Shown here piece after piece: positions 14,201 to 21,676 of a stretch of DNA of 25,723 nucleotides (position 1 is its first letter; every line of letters begins with the position of its first letter). This DNA is from a virus. A program made the translations under genes and the position numbers. The notes under the pieces are model-generated. The model was not told where the DNA came from. It did not search any database and worked only from the letters and a program-made list of their open reading frames with translations. The stretch spans positions 1 through 25,723 of the IMG/VR virus record IMGVR_UViG_3300025687_000287. One strand, 5' to 3'.

Positions 14201-17200
14201 TATGCAAATATTCCATCATATTCGTCTGATACTACAGGTGAAAGATTTGAATTAAGAGATAGTTTAGATTTTAGACCGAGAGTAGATGACGCTTCAACTA
14301 TTCCTGGTGCTACTTCAGGTTCAAACTATGAAAGAAGTTATGACGGTACAGGTTCTTCGGTTGTTGATGTTATTGAATTTAATTCAGATGTTACAACTGA
14401 TTTTGAATATTACTTAAATAGAATTGATAAAATCTTTATTACAAGAGAAGGACAATTAAAAGTTTTAAAAGGAGCTTCTGCTGTAAGTCCATTAGAACCA
14501 GGTAATTTAGACGGACATTTATTATTAGCTACTTTAACTATACCAAGTTATACATTACAAACTTCAGATGTAAGAATTGAAAAAGAAGATAATAGACGTT
14601 ACACAATGAGAGATATTGGTAAGTTAGAAAACAGAATTAAAAATATAGAATACTACACTCAATTATCTCTATTAGAAGCAGACGCACAAAGTTTACAAAT
14701 ACAAGACGCAGATGGTTTTGATAGATTTAAAAATGGATTTGTTGTTGATAACTTCTCTGGCCATAATGTTGGTGATGTAGGAAACAATGATTACAAATTA
14801 TCTATTGATAGAGCAAGAGGTGAGGCAAGAACACCATTTACGGAAGATGTAATTGAATTGGAAGAATCAGATGATGATGGTTCTGTAATTACAGCTTTAG
14901 ATAGAACAACAGCTAATTATGCTAAAACAGGTAATTTAATAACTTTACCTTATACAGAATCAACTTACTTAGAACAACCATATGCTACTAAAACTGAAAA
15001 CTTAAATCCTTTCTTAATATTTGATTGGATAGGTGATATTACTTTAGATCCACCAGTTGATGAATGGAAAGAAACAAGAGTTGCACCTGAAATAGTAGCA
15101 AATGTAAATGGTACTTTTGATAACTTAGCTATAAATGCTGGATTAGATAACACAAGTGTTTCAGAAATACCTGTAGGTACAGAATGGAATGAATGGCAAG
15201 ACCAATGGTCTGGTAATCCAAGAACAGATCAAAGATGGCAAGGAAATAGATTAGTTCAAACAACATCACAAGATGTAGTTCAAACAAGAAGTGGTATTAG
15301 AACAACAATTGTTCCTCAAACTGTAAGACAAAGTTTAGGTAATAGAGTTATATCGGTTGCTTTTGTTCCTTTTATTAGAAGTAGAACAATAACTTTTGAA
15401 GCTTACGGTATGAGACCTAATACACAAGTTTATCCTTTCTTCGACAATATTGATATTAGTTCTTATGTAACTCCAGACGGCGGCGCATTGGGGGGTAATG
15501 TTGTAACAGATTCAAACGGTTTTGTAACAGGTACATTTGCTATTCCTGATCCAAACACTTCTTCAAATCCTAGATGGAGAACAGGAAAAAGAATATTCAG
15601 ATTAACAAGTTCATCTACAAATAGTGAAGATAAAACAGCAGTAGCTACTTCGGCAGAAGCTGATTATGACGCAAAAGGTTTATTAGAAACCACACAAGAA
15701 GCTATAATTTCTACTAGAGAGGCTAGAACAGTAAGACAAACAACAACTGAAAGAAGATCAACTAATAGACAATCAAGTAGAGTAATTGCACAAAGAGATC
15801 CTTTGGCTCAATCATTTACAATAGATGAAACTGATGGTATTTTTATAACAAGTGTTGACGCTTACTTTGCAACAAAATCATCTACTATTCCTGTTAAGGC
15901 AGAAATTAGAAATATGGTAAATGGTTATCCAGGAAATAAAGTTATTCCTTTTTCAACAAAATGGTTAAATCCAAGTTCTGTAAATACGAGTACAGATGGT
16001 TCAACAGCAACTACATTTACTTTTGACTCACCAGTTTATCTACAAGAAGGTGTTGAATATGCTTTAGTATTATATTCAGACTCAACAGATTATACAGCTT
16101 ACGTTGCAAGATTAGGCGATACTGTTATTGGTTCGGATAGAACAGTATCAAATCAACCAGCAGTAGGTGTATTATTTAAATCTGCTAATAATCGTACTTG
16201 GTCAGCAGAACAAATGGAAGATTTAAAATTTAAATTAAAAAGAGCAGAATTTGATACTTCAGCTTCAGGTACTTTAACTTTAACTAACTCAGAATTACCA
16301 GCAAGAACACTTGCTCAAAATCCAATTAGAACATTTAATGGTACAGGTGTTATCAGAATTTTCCATCCAAACCACGGTATGCACAGTACATCAAACAATG
16401 TAACAATTGCTGGTGTAGCGAGTGGTACTTACAATGGTATTACTTCAGCACAAATTAATGGAACATATACAAGTATTTCAAATATAACTTTAGATAGTTA
16501 TGATGTAACAACTGCTGGCACAGCAAACGCAACAGGCGATGTTGGTGGTACAACTGTTACTGCTACTCAAAACAGACCTTTTGATGTTTTACAATTACAA
16601 ATTGGAAATGTTGTACATCCAGGAACATCAATTACATCTACTTTAAGAACAACATCTGGTTCTTCAGTTCACGGAACAGAAACAGCATTTACAAGACAAG
16701 TCGCTTCAGCAGCTGAAACAGTTGTATTAGGTGACAACTTATATTTTGATAATGCTAGAATGGTTGCAAGTGGTATAAATGAGAAAAATGAAATTGGTAG
16801 TGGTGCTTCAACAAGACCTACTTATCAATCAATGTTTGTTAACTTAACAATCAGTTCTACAAATTCTAAATTATCTCCTGTTATTGATTTAAAAAGAGTA
16901 AATGCTTTTGCAATAGGAAATAGATTAAACAATCCTTTAGTATCATCAACTGATAACTTTACAGGCGATGGTTCAACTACAGACTTCACATTATCAGGAA
17001 CGCCTTCAAGTGTACATTTAATGGCAATTAAAAAAGATGGTAAGAAATTACAACCAATTGATGACTTTACAGTTGCAGGCACAACATTAACTTTAAATTC
17101 TGCTCCAGCAAATGGTTCAAAAGTTGTTGCTAAAATAACTAACACAGTTGACTATGAAGACGATACTGCTATTGAGGGTGGTTCAGCTGCAGGTGCTTAT

Positions 17201-17554
17201 ATTACTAAACCAATTAATTTAGCAAATGGATCTACAGCTTTAGATGTTAGATTAGCGGCTAGTGTAAGAGCGTCTTCTTCAATTAAATGTTACTACAGAT
17301 TATCAGGTGGTGAAGAAACAAGAAGAATACAAGATATAGAATTTACACCATTTAACTCAGACGGAACACCAGATGTATCAGTTGATCCTTCAAATGGTGA
17401 TGTTGTTTTAGATTTAGATTTTAAAGATTACAAATTTAGTGCAAGTTCACTTCCTGAGTTTACATCTTTCCAAATTAAAATTGTCTTTACAGGTACTAAC
17501 ACAGCAGTACCAGCTAGACTAAAAGATATGAGGGCTATAGCATTAGCAGTATAA
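11285..17554 (+). CDS. Giant baseplate/virion structural protein, DUF4815-like N-terminus
   Basis: At 2089 residues this is the largest gene of the window. The N-terminus (FNLSPYYDDYTESKKFHRILFRP, residues 7-29, then AVQARELTQSQTILQNQIERMGDHFFK) matches my memory of DUF4815, found in large baseplate-associated proteins of marine T4-like phages. GERVSGVTSGATGVV (about 466-480) and FVAGETISGQVSNASGVI (585-602) are repeats shared with the gp7-position protein. VPFIRSRTITFEAYGMRPNT lies near residue 1362. DPLAQSFTIDETDGIFITSVD starts at residue 1505 and opens a jelly-roll-like domain with YLQEGVEYALVLYSDS. Residues 1892-1952 are a DYTV-type beta module (DFTVAGTTLTLNSAPANGSKV). It begins ten bases after gp8, in the region where T4 has gp9-gp12, so it may take over pin or fibre-attachment roles; this is inference. 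An AGAGGAAG ribosome binding site precedes the ATG. Confidence 0.85.
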   Translation: MPSPTDFNLSPYYDDYTESKKFHRILFRPAFAVQARELTQSQTILQNQIERMGDHFFKQGAMVIPGQVSIDTNYYAVKLTSKSASSINTYNGTTVTGSSGVIAKVVGVAATDGTDPDTLFVKYNKTGTNNTDLVFQDGETITSDATGTPTAVVNTTATGSAAGVQSGVYYINGFFVQVDSSTLVLDKYTNTPSYRIGFTSTESLITSNDDASLNDNAAGSSNVNAPGAHRLKITLTLAKKTLSSTEDENFYEIARVENGEIKTLVRNTEYAVLEDTLARRTFDESGDYVLSNPDFDVREHLISGDNRGIYTSGNGGLESKLAIGVSPFKAYVKGYENERLGTTFVDVDKARDFETANNHKTRYNVKNFINVTNVYGTPDVTFVSGSVEAFKTVGLYDTPTTTPGTVVTSNNTTVPQIGRAKTKGFETVTATETLDLNDSSSIYRHYLFDIEMFTHLNLETSAVFTDGERVSGVTSGATGVVHSSTSNYSATITSCNVTGAPDGAGVFTLNSHGFKDGQRVTLSGGTMQVNSTAYTEGVYTIRNATTNTFELYESDGTTPVVVTSFSSGPTIEHTTVVVSSVEGTFVAGETISGQVSNASGVIQADVLGFNGVRTRDVSAVKQIYMNSVTENYTADAVLTSTYGDNTSLIGNISVANSDATILGKGTNFTIDLKIGDSISFTNDAGSTVTGTVKYIVSATELELTTAVGASDVTTAAVITRRRAKLQNPENNISVFKLPHVTVKTLKTTANNGATDTNYNIRKQFIRTLSSDGDVTITAGSNETFAAYSIDDYAVSITATGGGSSTGVAGDVLNLAGNNHEGTAIFTRLSANQSLKLDFGANFSNHTIKITTTIQKTVAGSKQKTLNSNEQVTITSQSIIESGIIGLAKADIYQINAIYMGSSFGGGVSVSDTNITSRFDLDNGQRDNYYDIGRIKLKPGALKPTGDILIDFDYFSHGTGDYFDVDSYTGAVSYANIPSYSSDTTGERFELRDSLDFRPRVDDASTIPGATSGSNYERSYDGTGSSVVDVIEFNSDVTTDFEYYLNRIDKIFITREGQLKVLKGASAVSPLEPGNLDGHLLLATLTIPSYTLQTSDVRIEKEDNRRYTMRDIGKLENRIKNIEYYTQLSLLEADAQSLQIQDADGFDRFKNGFVVDNFSGHNVGDVGNNDYKLSIDRARGEARTPFTEDVIELEESDDDGSVITALDRTTANYAKTGNLITLPYTESTYLEQPYATKTENLNPFLIFDWIGDITLDPPVDEWKETRVAPEIVANVNGTFDNLAINAGLDNTSVSEIPVGTEWNEWQDQWSGNPRTDQRWQGNRLVQTTSQDVVQTRSGIRTTIVPQTVRQSLGNRVISVAFVPFIRSRTITFEAYGMRPNTQVYPFFDNIDISSYVTPDGGALGGNVVTDSNGFVTGTFAIPDPNTSSNPRWRTGKRIFRLTSSSTNSEDKTAVATSAEADYDAKGLLETTQEAIISTREARTVRQTTTERRSTNRQSSRVIAQRDPLAQSFTIDETDGIFITSVDAYFATKSSTIPVKAEIRNMVNGYPGNKVIPFSTKWLNPSSVNTSTDGSTATTFTFDSPVYLQEGVEYALVLYSDSTDYTAYVARLGDTVIGSDRTVSNQPAVGVLFKSANNRTWSAEQMEDLKFKLKRAEFDTSASGTLTLTNSELPARTLAQNPIRTFNGTGVIRIFHPNHGMHSTSNNVTIAGVASGTYNGITSAQINGTYTSISNITLDSYDVTTAGTANATGDVGGTTVTATQNRPFDVLQLQIGNVVHPGTSITSTLRTTSGSSVHGTETAFTRQVASAAETVVLGDNLYFDNARMVASGINEKNEIGSGASTRPTYQSMFVNLTISSTNSKLSPVIDLKRVNAFAIGNRLNNPLVSSTDNFTGDGSTTDFTLSGTPSSVHLMAIKKDGKKLQPIDDFTVAGTTLTLNSAPANGSKVVAKITNTVDYEDDTAIEGGSAAGAYITKPINLANGSTALDVRLAASVRASSSIKCYYRLSGGEETRRIQDIEFTPFNSDGTPDVSVDPSNGDVVLDLDFKDYKFSASSLPEFTSFQIKIVFTGTNTAVPARLKDMRAIALAV

Positions 17555-17555
17555 T

Positions 17556-17783
17556 ATGGCAAAATTGAAAGTAGATGGTTATGAAAATTTGGTTAGAGAT
17601 ATGAGATCAAATGCTATAGTAAATACAAATGCAACTGAATATCAGTTATATATGAAAAGAATTAAAATTAGAAATGAACAAGGCGATCAAATAAGAAACA
17701 CGGTAAAAGAGATAAATAATTTAAAAAGTGAATTAAGAGAAATAAAAGATTTATTAAAAAAGGTAGTTAACAATGGCAATTAG
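17556..17783 (+). CDS. Small coiled-coil protein
   Basis: A 75-residue protein beginning one base after the giant structural gene stop and overlapping the next gene by 11 bases, so probably translationally coupled at both ends. Residues 1-44 are mixed. Residues about 46-71 (IRNTVKEINNLKSELREIKDLL) have hydrophobic residues spaced as heptads and charged flanks, a likely coiled coil for oligomerisation. Proteins of this size and layout occur at this place in marine T4-like structural operons. It could be a minor baseplate component or a fibre-folding helper, like T4 gp57A in concept but without recognisable similarity. Function unassigned. Confidence 0.75.
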   Translation: MAKLKVDGYENLVRDMRSNAIVNTNATEYQLYMKRIKIRNEQGDQIRNTVKEINNLKSELREIKDLLKKVVNNGN

Positions 17784-18255
17784 ATCAGTAGCAACAACAG
17801 ATACTTTAGGAACGTTTAGAACAACGTTTAATAGCTTGGGTACAGATGTTGGTGATTTAACTAGTTTAGATACGTCAACTAAAAGTTCTATTGTAGCTGC
17901 TTTAAATGAAGTTAGAGCAACTACTAGTTCATTTTATTTGAGAGATTCAACATCTTCTATTCAACAAATTGAAACAGGAGATACTTTGAATGTTGTAGGT
18001 GATAGTAATATAAACACTGTGGTTAGTGCTACAGATACTTTTACGGTTTCTCTAAATACCACTGTAACAGGATTGACTTCAATATCATCAACAACCATTA
18101 CAGACGGTACTTTAAGTATAAATTCAGGTTCTATTACTAGTGCAGTAAATGTAACTGGTTCTGGAACAGCTAATTTTACAACGGATGTACAAGTAAATAG
18201 TGTATCCGTGGCAACTAAACCTTTTGCAATTGCTCAAGCAATAGCATTAGGTTAA
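17773..18255 (+). CDS. Short fibre-type structural protein
   Basis: A 160-residue protein whose N-terminus (STTDTLETF-like, here VATTDTLGTFRTTFNSLGTDVGDL, residues 6-29, then KSSIVAALNEVRA) is a common N-terminal attachment segment of fibre proteins in marine myoviruses. The rest is Thr/Ser-rich beta repeat with GDTLNVVGDSN and DGTLSINSGSIT units and a short C-terminal helix (KPFAIAQAIALG). It is much shorter than usual fibres that share this start, so it may be a head-only adaptor, a truncated fibre or a small trimeric peg. It overlaps the coiled-coil gene by 11 bases. The 136 bases after it hold promoter boxes. Confidence 0.75.
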   Translation: MAIRSVATTDTLGTFRTTFNSLGTDVGDLTSLDTSTKSSIVAALNEVRATTSSFYLRDSTSSIQQIETGDTLNVVGDSNINTVVSATDTFTVSLNTTVTGLTSISSTTITDGTLSINSGSITSAVNVTGSGTANFTTDVQVNSVSVATKPFAIAQAIALG

Positions 18256-18294
18256 AAAATTATATTATTGATGAAAAAACTTTGTTATAACTAG

Positions 18295-18302
18295 TATAAA
18301 TA
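18295..18302 (+). promoter_or_regulatory. Late promoter box TATAAATA (first of two before 18392)
   Basis: An exact TATAAATA in the 136-base non-coding stretch 18256-18391. It lies 89 bases before the 123-residue gene and would give it a leader of about 80 bases that includes the hairpin at 18325-18347. Confidence 0.65.
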
Positions 18303-18324
18303 AATATATTGGTTGATTACTTTT

Positions 18325-18347
18325 AACATTTACAAGATAGTAATGTT
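18325..18347 (+). other. Small inverted repeat between two late promoter boxes
   Basis: AACATTTAC and GTAATGTT can pair as an eight-base-pair stem with one bulged T around a six-base AAGATA loop. The right arm ends on the first base of the second TATAAATA box. There is no U-tract, so it is not a convincing terminator. It would be part of the 5' leader of transcripts from the first box. Confidence 0.35.
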
Positions 18348-18354
18348 ATAAATA
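18347..18354 (+). promoter_or_regulatory. Late promoter box TATAAATA (second, proximal to 18392)
   Basis: A second exact TATAAATA, 37 bases before the ATG at 18392. It leaves a leader of about 30 bases that contains the AAGGATAAAAA ribosome binding site at 18381-18391. Spacing and sequence make it the best placed promoter in the window. Confidence 0.72.
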
Positions 18355-18391
18355 TAGGTAAATTAATTGATATTAATTTTAAGGATAAAAA

Positions 18392-18763
18392 ATGGCTAAC
18401 GATTTTAAAAGAAATACAGTCGCAAGTGTAACAGACTCTACAACAGGCGCTTCAGCAGACGCAATTTACACAACTCCAGCTGGTGCAGGTTCAACAGCAT
18501 TAGAATCAATTGTTATAGGTATCAACCTTTGCAACAAAACAGCTTCAAATATTACAGGTAGTGTATTTTTAGACAACTACGATGGAACAAATGATGTTTA
18601 TATTGCAAAAGATTTAATTATACCAGCAAAAAGTACAGTTGAAATTATGCAAGGTAACAAAATTGTACTACAAAACAATGGTACAGCAGGCGATGTTATT
18701 AGAGCAGAAACAGATACAGCTTCAGCATTAGATGTAACTCTATCTGTACTTGAAGACGTATAA
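18392..18763 (+). CDS. Small virion structural protein with its own late promoters
   Basis: A 123-residue protein of the type MANDFKRNTVASV...YTTPAGAG...ESIVIGINLCNKTASNITGSVFLDN...DVYIAKDLIIPAKSTVEIMQGNKIVL. Similar beta-sandwich proteins are common in marine myovirus virions. It has no signal peptide or membrane segment. Two exact late boxes and a strong AAGGATAAAAAATGG site (the same 15 bases as before the Cys-rich gene at 358) suggest high expression, as expected for a multi-copy component. A fibre-associated or decoration role fits, but no specific location can be read from sequence. The next gene starts 23 bases later. Confidence 0.78.
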   Translation: MANDFKRNTVASVTDSTTGASADAIYTTPAGAGSTALESIVIGINLCNKTASNITGSVFLDNYDGTNDVYIAKDLIIPAKSTVEIMQGNKIVLQNNGTAGDVIRAETDTASALDVTLSVLEDV

Positions 18764-18786
18764 AAGATTTATAAAGGATAAAAACA

Positions 18787-19029
18787 ATGGTAAGATATAT
18801 ACCTGAGGCAAAAAAGGCAACTGGAATTGTTATAAGAAATTATAATGGCGATGGATCAACCTTAACTTTTGCTATAACTCAAGGAATGACCACTAATAAA
18901 ATACAAGTTGCTTTAAATGGTTTATCACAATCACCAGGTAATGATTTTACTATTGTGGGCAGCAATATTGTTTTTACAGGAGCTCCAGCCTTCTCAGATG
19001 TTATAACAGTTACGGAAATGCCGATTTAG
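18787..19029 (+). CDS. Stand-alone DYTV beta-module protein
   Basis: An 80-residue protein. After about 20 residues of lead, residues 21-80 form one complete copy of the beta module seen elsewhere in the window: GDGSTLTFAI, then IQVALNGLSQSPGNDFTIVG, then NIVFTGAPAFSDVITVTEMPI. The equivalents are the C-terminal 62 residues of the 318-residue fibre-like protein, residues 1892-1952 of the giant protein, and the 55-residue ORF at 5843. The pattern (N-G, P-x-x-DYT, L-F/V-x-x-AP, I-x-V) is found at fibre C-termini in marine phages. As a free protein it may be a detachable tip or joint. It has an AAAGGATAAAAAC ribosome binding site and precedes the glycine-rich protein by 14 bases. Confidence 0.75.
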   Translation: MVRYIPEAKKATGIVIRNYNGDGSTLTFAITQGMTTNKIQVALNGLSQSPGNDFTIVGSNIVFTGAPAFSDVITVTEMPI

Positions 19030-19043
19030 GGAGAAATTAGAAA

Positions 19044-20549
19044 ATGGTAAAAAAGGTAAGATCAGAAAATACAACATTTGGCAGCGATACTCATAGCTTT
19101 AAAGTACCAATGGGTACTACAGCACAAAGAGTTAGAGAAGGATCAGCAGAAGCTGGTCAAATGAGATATAATACAAGTTTAGCTGCATTAGAATATTATA
19201 ATGGTTCTTCGTGGGTGGTATTAGATGTGGCACCAGAAATTACAAGTATTTCTCCATCAACTATTGTTGAAGACGGTTCTACTACAACTGAAGTAACAAT
19301 TACAGGTTCAGGTTTTAATGCTGGTACAGCAGTTTCTTTAGTATCTGATGACGCAGCTAGCACAATCACACCATCAACTGTAACTTTTGTAAACTCTACT
19401 ACACTTAGATTTACTTGTAGTGCAGGTCAAATTAGTGCAGTGACAGGACTAGGTGCTGATTTTAATTCTGCTAAATCACCTTTTGATGTAAAAGTAACTT
19501 CAGCGGGTGGTAAAGCAAACACATTAGCAAATGCTCTTAGTATCAACTCACAAATTTATTGGATAACAGCAGGTGGTAACCTAACAAACACATTCTCAGG
19601 AAATAGATCAGTAAGCGCTACTGTAGAAGCTAGAGATCCAGAATCACAAGCAATAACTTACTCAGTTACAACAGGTTCTTTACCAGCTGGTGTTTCACTA
19701 AACGCAAACACAGGTGCTATTACAGGAACAGATTCTAATCCAGGTACAGTAACAACATATAATTTTGAAATTACTGCTACAGACGGAACAAATACAAACA
19801 ATCAATATTTTAATATTGTAAGTTATCCACAAACAACAGAAACATTTACATCCACAGGTACATTTACTGTGCCAGATGGACTAACTTCAGTTGATGTATT
19901 AGTAGTTGCTGGCGGTGGTGGCGGTGGCGGACAATGTAATTTAGGTGGCGGTGGAGGAGGCGGAGGCCTTATCTATAGACCAGGTTTACCTATTACTCCA
20001 GGTTCTCCAATTGCTGTTACTGTAGGTGGTGCTGGTAGCGGAGGTTGGAACGGTACTGACCCCTCTCAAAGAGGCGGAACATCTCAATTTGCTGCTTTAG
20101 CTGCTATTGGTGGCGGTGGCGGTGGTGCCTTTTCAGGTGGTGCTCCAGGAGGTTCAGGCGGTGGTGGAGGAGGTAACTCATTCCAACAACCAACAACTCA
20201 AGGTGGAACAGGAACACAACCTCAACAAGCAGGAGAATCAGGCTCTTATGGATTTGGAAATCCAGGAGGAACAGGTGCTCAAGGTAACTTTGGTCCTGGC
20301 GGTGCTGCTGGTGGCGGAGGTGCTGGCGGAAGAGGAAGTGATTTCCCAAATGGAGCTGGCGGCGCAGGAAGAAATTACAGTATATCAGGCTCACCTGTAG
20401 ATTATGCAGGCGGTGGCGGTGGTAACAATAACGGAGCAGGAAATGGCGGAGGTGGTGCTTGTGGAAATCCAGGTACAGCTAACCGAGGCGGCGGCGGCGG
20501 TGGAGATAGCCAACCAGGCGGATCTGGTATCGTTATCGTACAATACTAA
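19044..20549 (+). CDS. Glycine-rich adhesin-like tail fibre protein
   Basis: A 501-residue multidomain protein. Residues 37-60 (AGQMRYNTSLAALEYYNGSSW) are a short motif frequent in phage fibres. Residues about 63-155 look like an IPT/TIG Ig-like domain (ITSISPSTIVEDG..TEVTITGSGFNAGTAV). Residues about 172-262 resemble a second Ig/cadherin-like domain (LPAGVSLNANTGAITGT...YNFEITATDG). From about 267 (FTSTGTFTVPDGLTSVDVLVVAGGGGGGG) to the end is a glycine-rich domain with runs of five to eight Gly, closing with GGSGIVIVQY. Such domains may pack as polyglycine-II sheets; in T-even phages the glycine-rich gp38 adhesin tip binds outer-membrane receptors. Receptor binding is the likely role, by analogy. 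The GGN codons raise local G+C well above the neighbours. A strong hairpin follows the stop. Confidence 0.82.
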   Translation: MVKKVRSENTTFGSDTHSFKVPMGTTAQRVREGSAEAGQMRYNTSLAALEYYNGSSWVVLDVAPEITSISPSTIVEDGSTTTEVTITGSGFNAGTAVSLVSDDAASTITPSTVTFVNSTTLRFTCSAGQISAVTGLGADFNSAKSPFDVKVTSAGGKANTLANALSINSQIYWITAGGNLTNTFSGNRSVSATVEARDPESQAITYSVTTGSLPAGVSLNANTGAITGTDSNPGTVTTYNFEITATDGTNTNNQYFNIVSYPQTTETFTSTGTFTVPDGLTSVDVLVVAGGGGGGGQCNLGGGGGGGGLIYRPGLPITPGSPIAVTVGGAGSGGWNGTDPSQRGGTSQFAALAAIGGGGGGAFSGGAPGGSGGGGGGNSFQQPTTQGGTGTQPQQAGESGSYGFGNPGGTGAQGNFGPGGAAGGGGAGGRGSDFPNGAGGAGRNYSISGSPVDYAGGGGGNNNGAGNGGGGACGNPGTANRGGGGGGDSQPGGSGIVIVQY

Positions 20550-20562
20550 TTTTAAATAAATC

Positions 20563-20586
20563 TTAGGGGGCTTTTAAGCCCCTTAA
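20563..20586 (+). terminator. Hairpin terminator-like structure after the glycine-rich gene
   Basis: TTAGGGGGCT pairs with AGCCCCTTAA around a UUUA loop, giving a ten-base-pair stem with one G-U pair, 14 bases after the stop at 20549. It is the strongest inverted repeat I found between genes. The downstream side (ACATTAAGG) has no real U-tract, so it may slow or partly stop transcription or protect a 3' end rather than terminate fully. The next gene starts 19 bases later. Confidence 0.6.
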
Positions 20587-20604
20587 ACATTAAGGTGAAT
20601 AATT

Positions 20605-21105
20605 ATGTCAATTAAACTAAAATTGAAAAAACCTGTAGGTTACAATCCAACAGCAAATAGAAATAGTACAGGCGAAATAAATAGTAATGTATCAGGTGAA
20701 GACATTAGTAGAGAATTTAATTATGGTGATTTATATGATAGTGTTAAAAAATCATATATTAGAAAAATTATCGAAGAAGTTATAAAGATAATAAAACAAA
20801 ATTCAAACAAAAATTCTGAACAACTTATTAAAATTTTAAGTAGTAAATTTAATTTAGTAGAAATTCCTGCTGATAGAATTGAAGACTCGTTATGGCATAT
20901 GATTACAGATGGTGAACATTTAGGTCAAGCTGTTCAAGGATATAGAATTGTTAAAGATGATGAAGGTAATGAATTAAGAAGAATACCACACATATCATTT
21001 TCTTCAGATTTAGATTACTTAAATGGATTAATAAATAGGATGGTAAAAAAACTCGAATTAAATGGTATGATTGAATTGAAGAAAGGTAACAATGACAACA
21101 AATAA
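20605..21105 (+). CDS. Unrecognised 166-residue protein
   Basis: A 166-residue protein with no family I recognise. Residues 1-45 are polar, probably flexible, starting with a basic IKLKLKKPVGYNP. Residues about 46-75 look helical (YDSVKKSYIRKIIEEVIKIIKQN), followed by helix/turn segments with EDSLWHMITDG, GYRIVKDDEGNELRRIPHISF and a C-terminal helix DYLNGLINRMVKKLELNGMIELKKG. Its Lys/Glu/Ile-rich, largely helical character differs from the Thr/Ser/Gly beta proteins around it. Its stop overlaps the start of the next gene by 14 bases. Sitting between a glycine-rich adhesin and a fibre cluster, it could be an assembly factor for those fibres. That idea rests only on position and composition. Confidence 0.7.
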   Translation: MSIKLKLKKPVGYNPTANRNSTGEINSNVSGEDISREFNYGDLYDSVKKSYIRKIIEEVIKIIKQNSNKNSEQLIKILSSKFNLVEIPADRIEDSLWHMITDGEHLGQAVQGYRIVKDDEGNELRRIPHISFSSDLDYLNGLINRMVKKLELNGMIELKKGNNDNK

Positions 21106-21304
21106 TGAATCAAGTATAATAATTGATGGTGTTGAGTATAAACAAGAAGATTTAACACCTTATTTAAGAAATATTATTGTAGCTAGGCAAGAAATACAAA
21201 CAAGCAGAGCTAGACATACAATTGAAATTGAAAAAATTGATGTGTTGACAGAATATTACAATAAGAAAATTAAAGAAGAAGTACAAAAAATAGAAAAAAA
21301 ATAA
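21092..21304 (+). CDS. Small helical protein, DUF6447-like start
   Basis: A 70-residue protein. The start (SIIIDGVEYKQEDLTPYLRNII, about residues 8-29) resembles small marine-phage proteins beginning with an IDGKEY-x-x-x-x-L signature (DUF6447 as I remember it). The rest is a single long charged helix, probably a coiled coil (ARQEIQTSRARHTIEIEKID...KKIKEEVQKIEKK). It overlaps the preceding gene by 14 bases and its stop directly abuts the next ATG, so the three genes are coupled. A chaperone or oligomerisation helper for neighbouring fibres is possible but not shown. Confidence 0.65.
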   Translation: MTTNNESSIIIDGVEYKQEDLTPYLRNIIVARQEIQTSRARHTIEIEKIDVLTEYYNKKIKEEVQKIEKK

Positions 21305-21646
21305 ATGGCAGCTAGAGCTAACCTAACTATCACACAAGGTGCAACCTTTTCAACAGATGTTACTGTTACTGATAATGATGGTGGCGTTTTTGATCTTACA
21401 GGTCATACATCTTATGCTGCTCTATCAAAAGGCTTTGCCTCAACAAATACAAGGACTGCTTTCACAACATCAAATAATACTTCAACAGGTGTTATTACAC
21501 TTACCCTAACCTCTCAACAAACTTCTACTTTAGAAGATGGCCGTTATGTTTATGATGTAACTATCGTAAATGATAGTACCAGTACGGTTACAAGAGTTGT
21601 GGAGGGTATTGCGACTATCATTCCTAGAGTTACTTCAAGTTATTAA
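21305..21646 (+). CDS. Small beta-sandwich virion protein
   Basis: A 113-residue protein. NLTITQGATFSTDVTVTDNDGGVFDLTGHTSYAALSK (about residues 6-42), then STGVITLTLTSQQTSTLEDGRYVYDVTIV...VVEGIATIIP give alternating strands with a DLTG turn. This pattern occurs in small phage structural proteins that decorate fibres or baseplates, resembling in outline the N-terminal sandwich of BppU-type proteins. It has no signal peptide. The ATG directly follows the previous stop (TAAATGG). A 60-base gap with a late promoter box separates it from the next gene. Confidence 0.72.
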   Translation: MAARANLTITQGATFSTDVTVTDNDGGVFDLTGHTSYAALSKGFASTNTRTAFTTSNNTSTGVITLTLTSQQTSTLEDGRYVYDVTIVNDSTSTVTRVVEGIATIIPRVTSSY

Positions 21647-21676
21647 AATATTCTTTCCCCTACAGCATACTTTTAT

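Noticed and set aside
18256-18391. A tRNA or small RNA gene in the longest non-coding stretch
   Set aside because: No cloverleaf or CCA-type end can be formed. The stretch is explained by two late promoter boxes, a small hairpin and a ribosome binding site.
20104-20400. Two roughly 96-codon frames, one on each strand, inside the glycine-rich gene
   Set aside because: GGN repeats leave the alternative frames free of stops and give Val/Ala/Glu- or His/Leu-rich products. The real frame has Ig-like domains and a conserved-type end.
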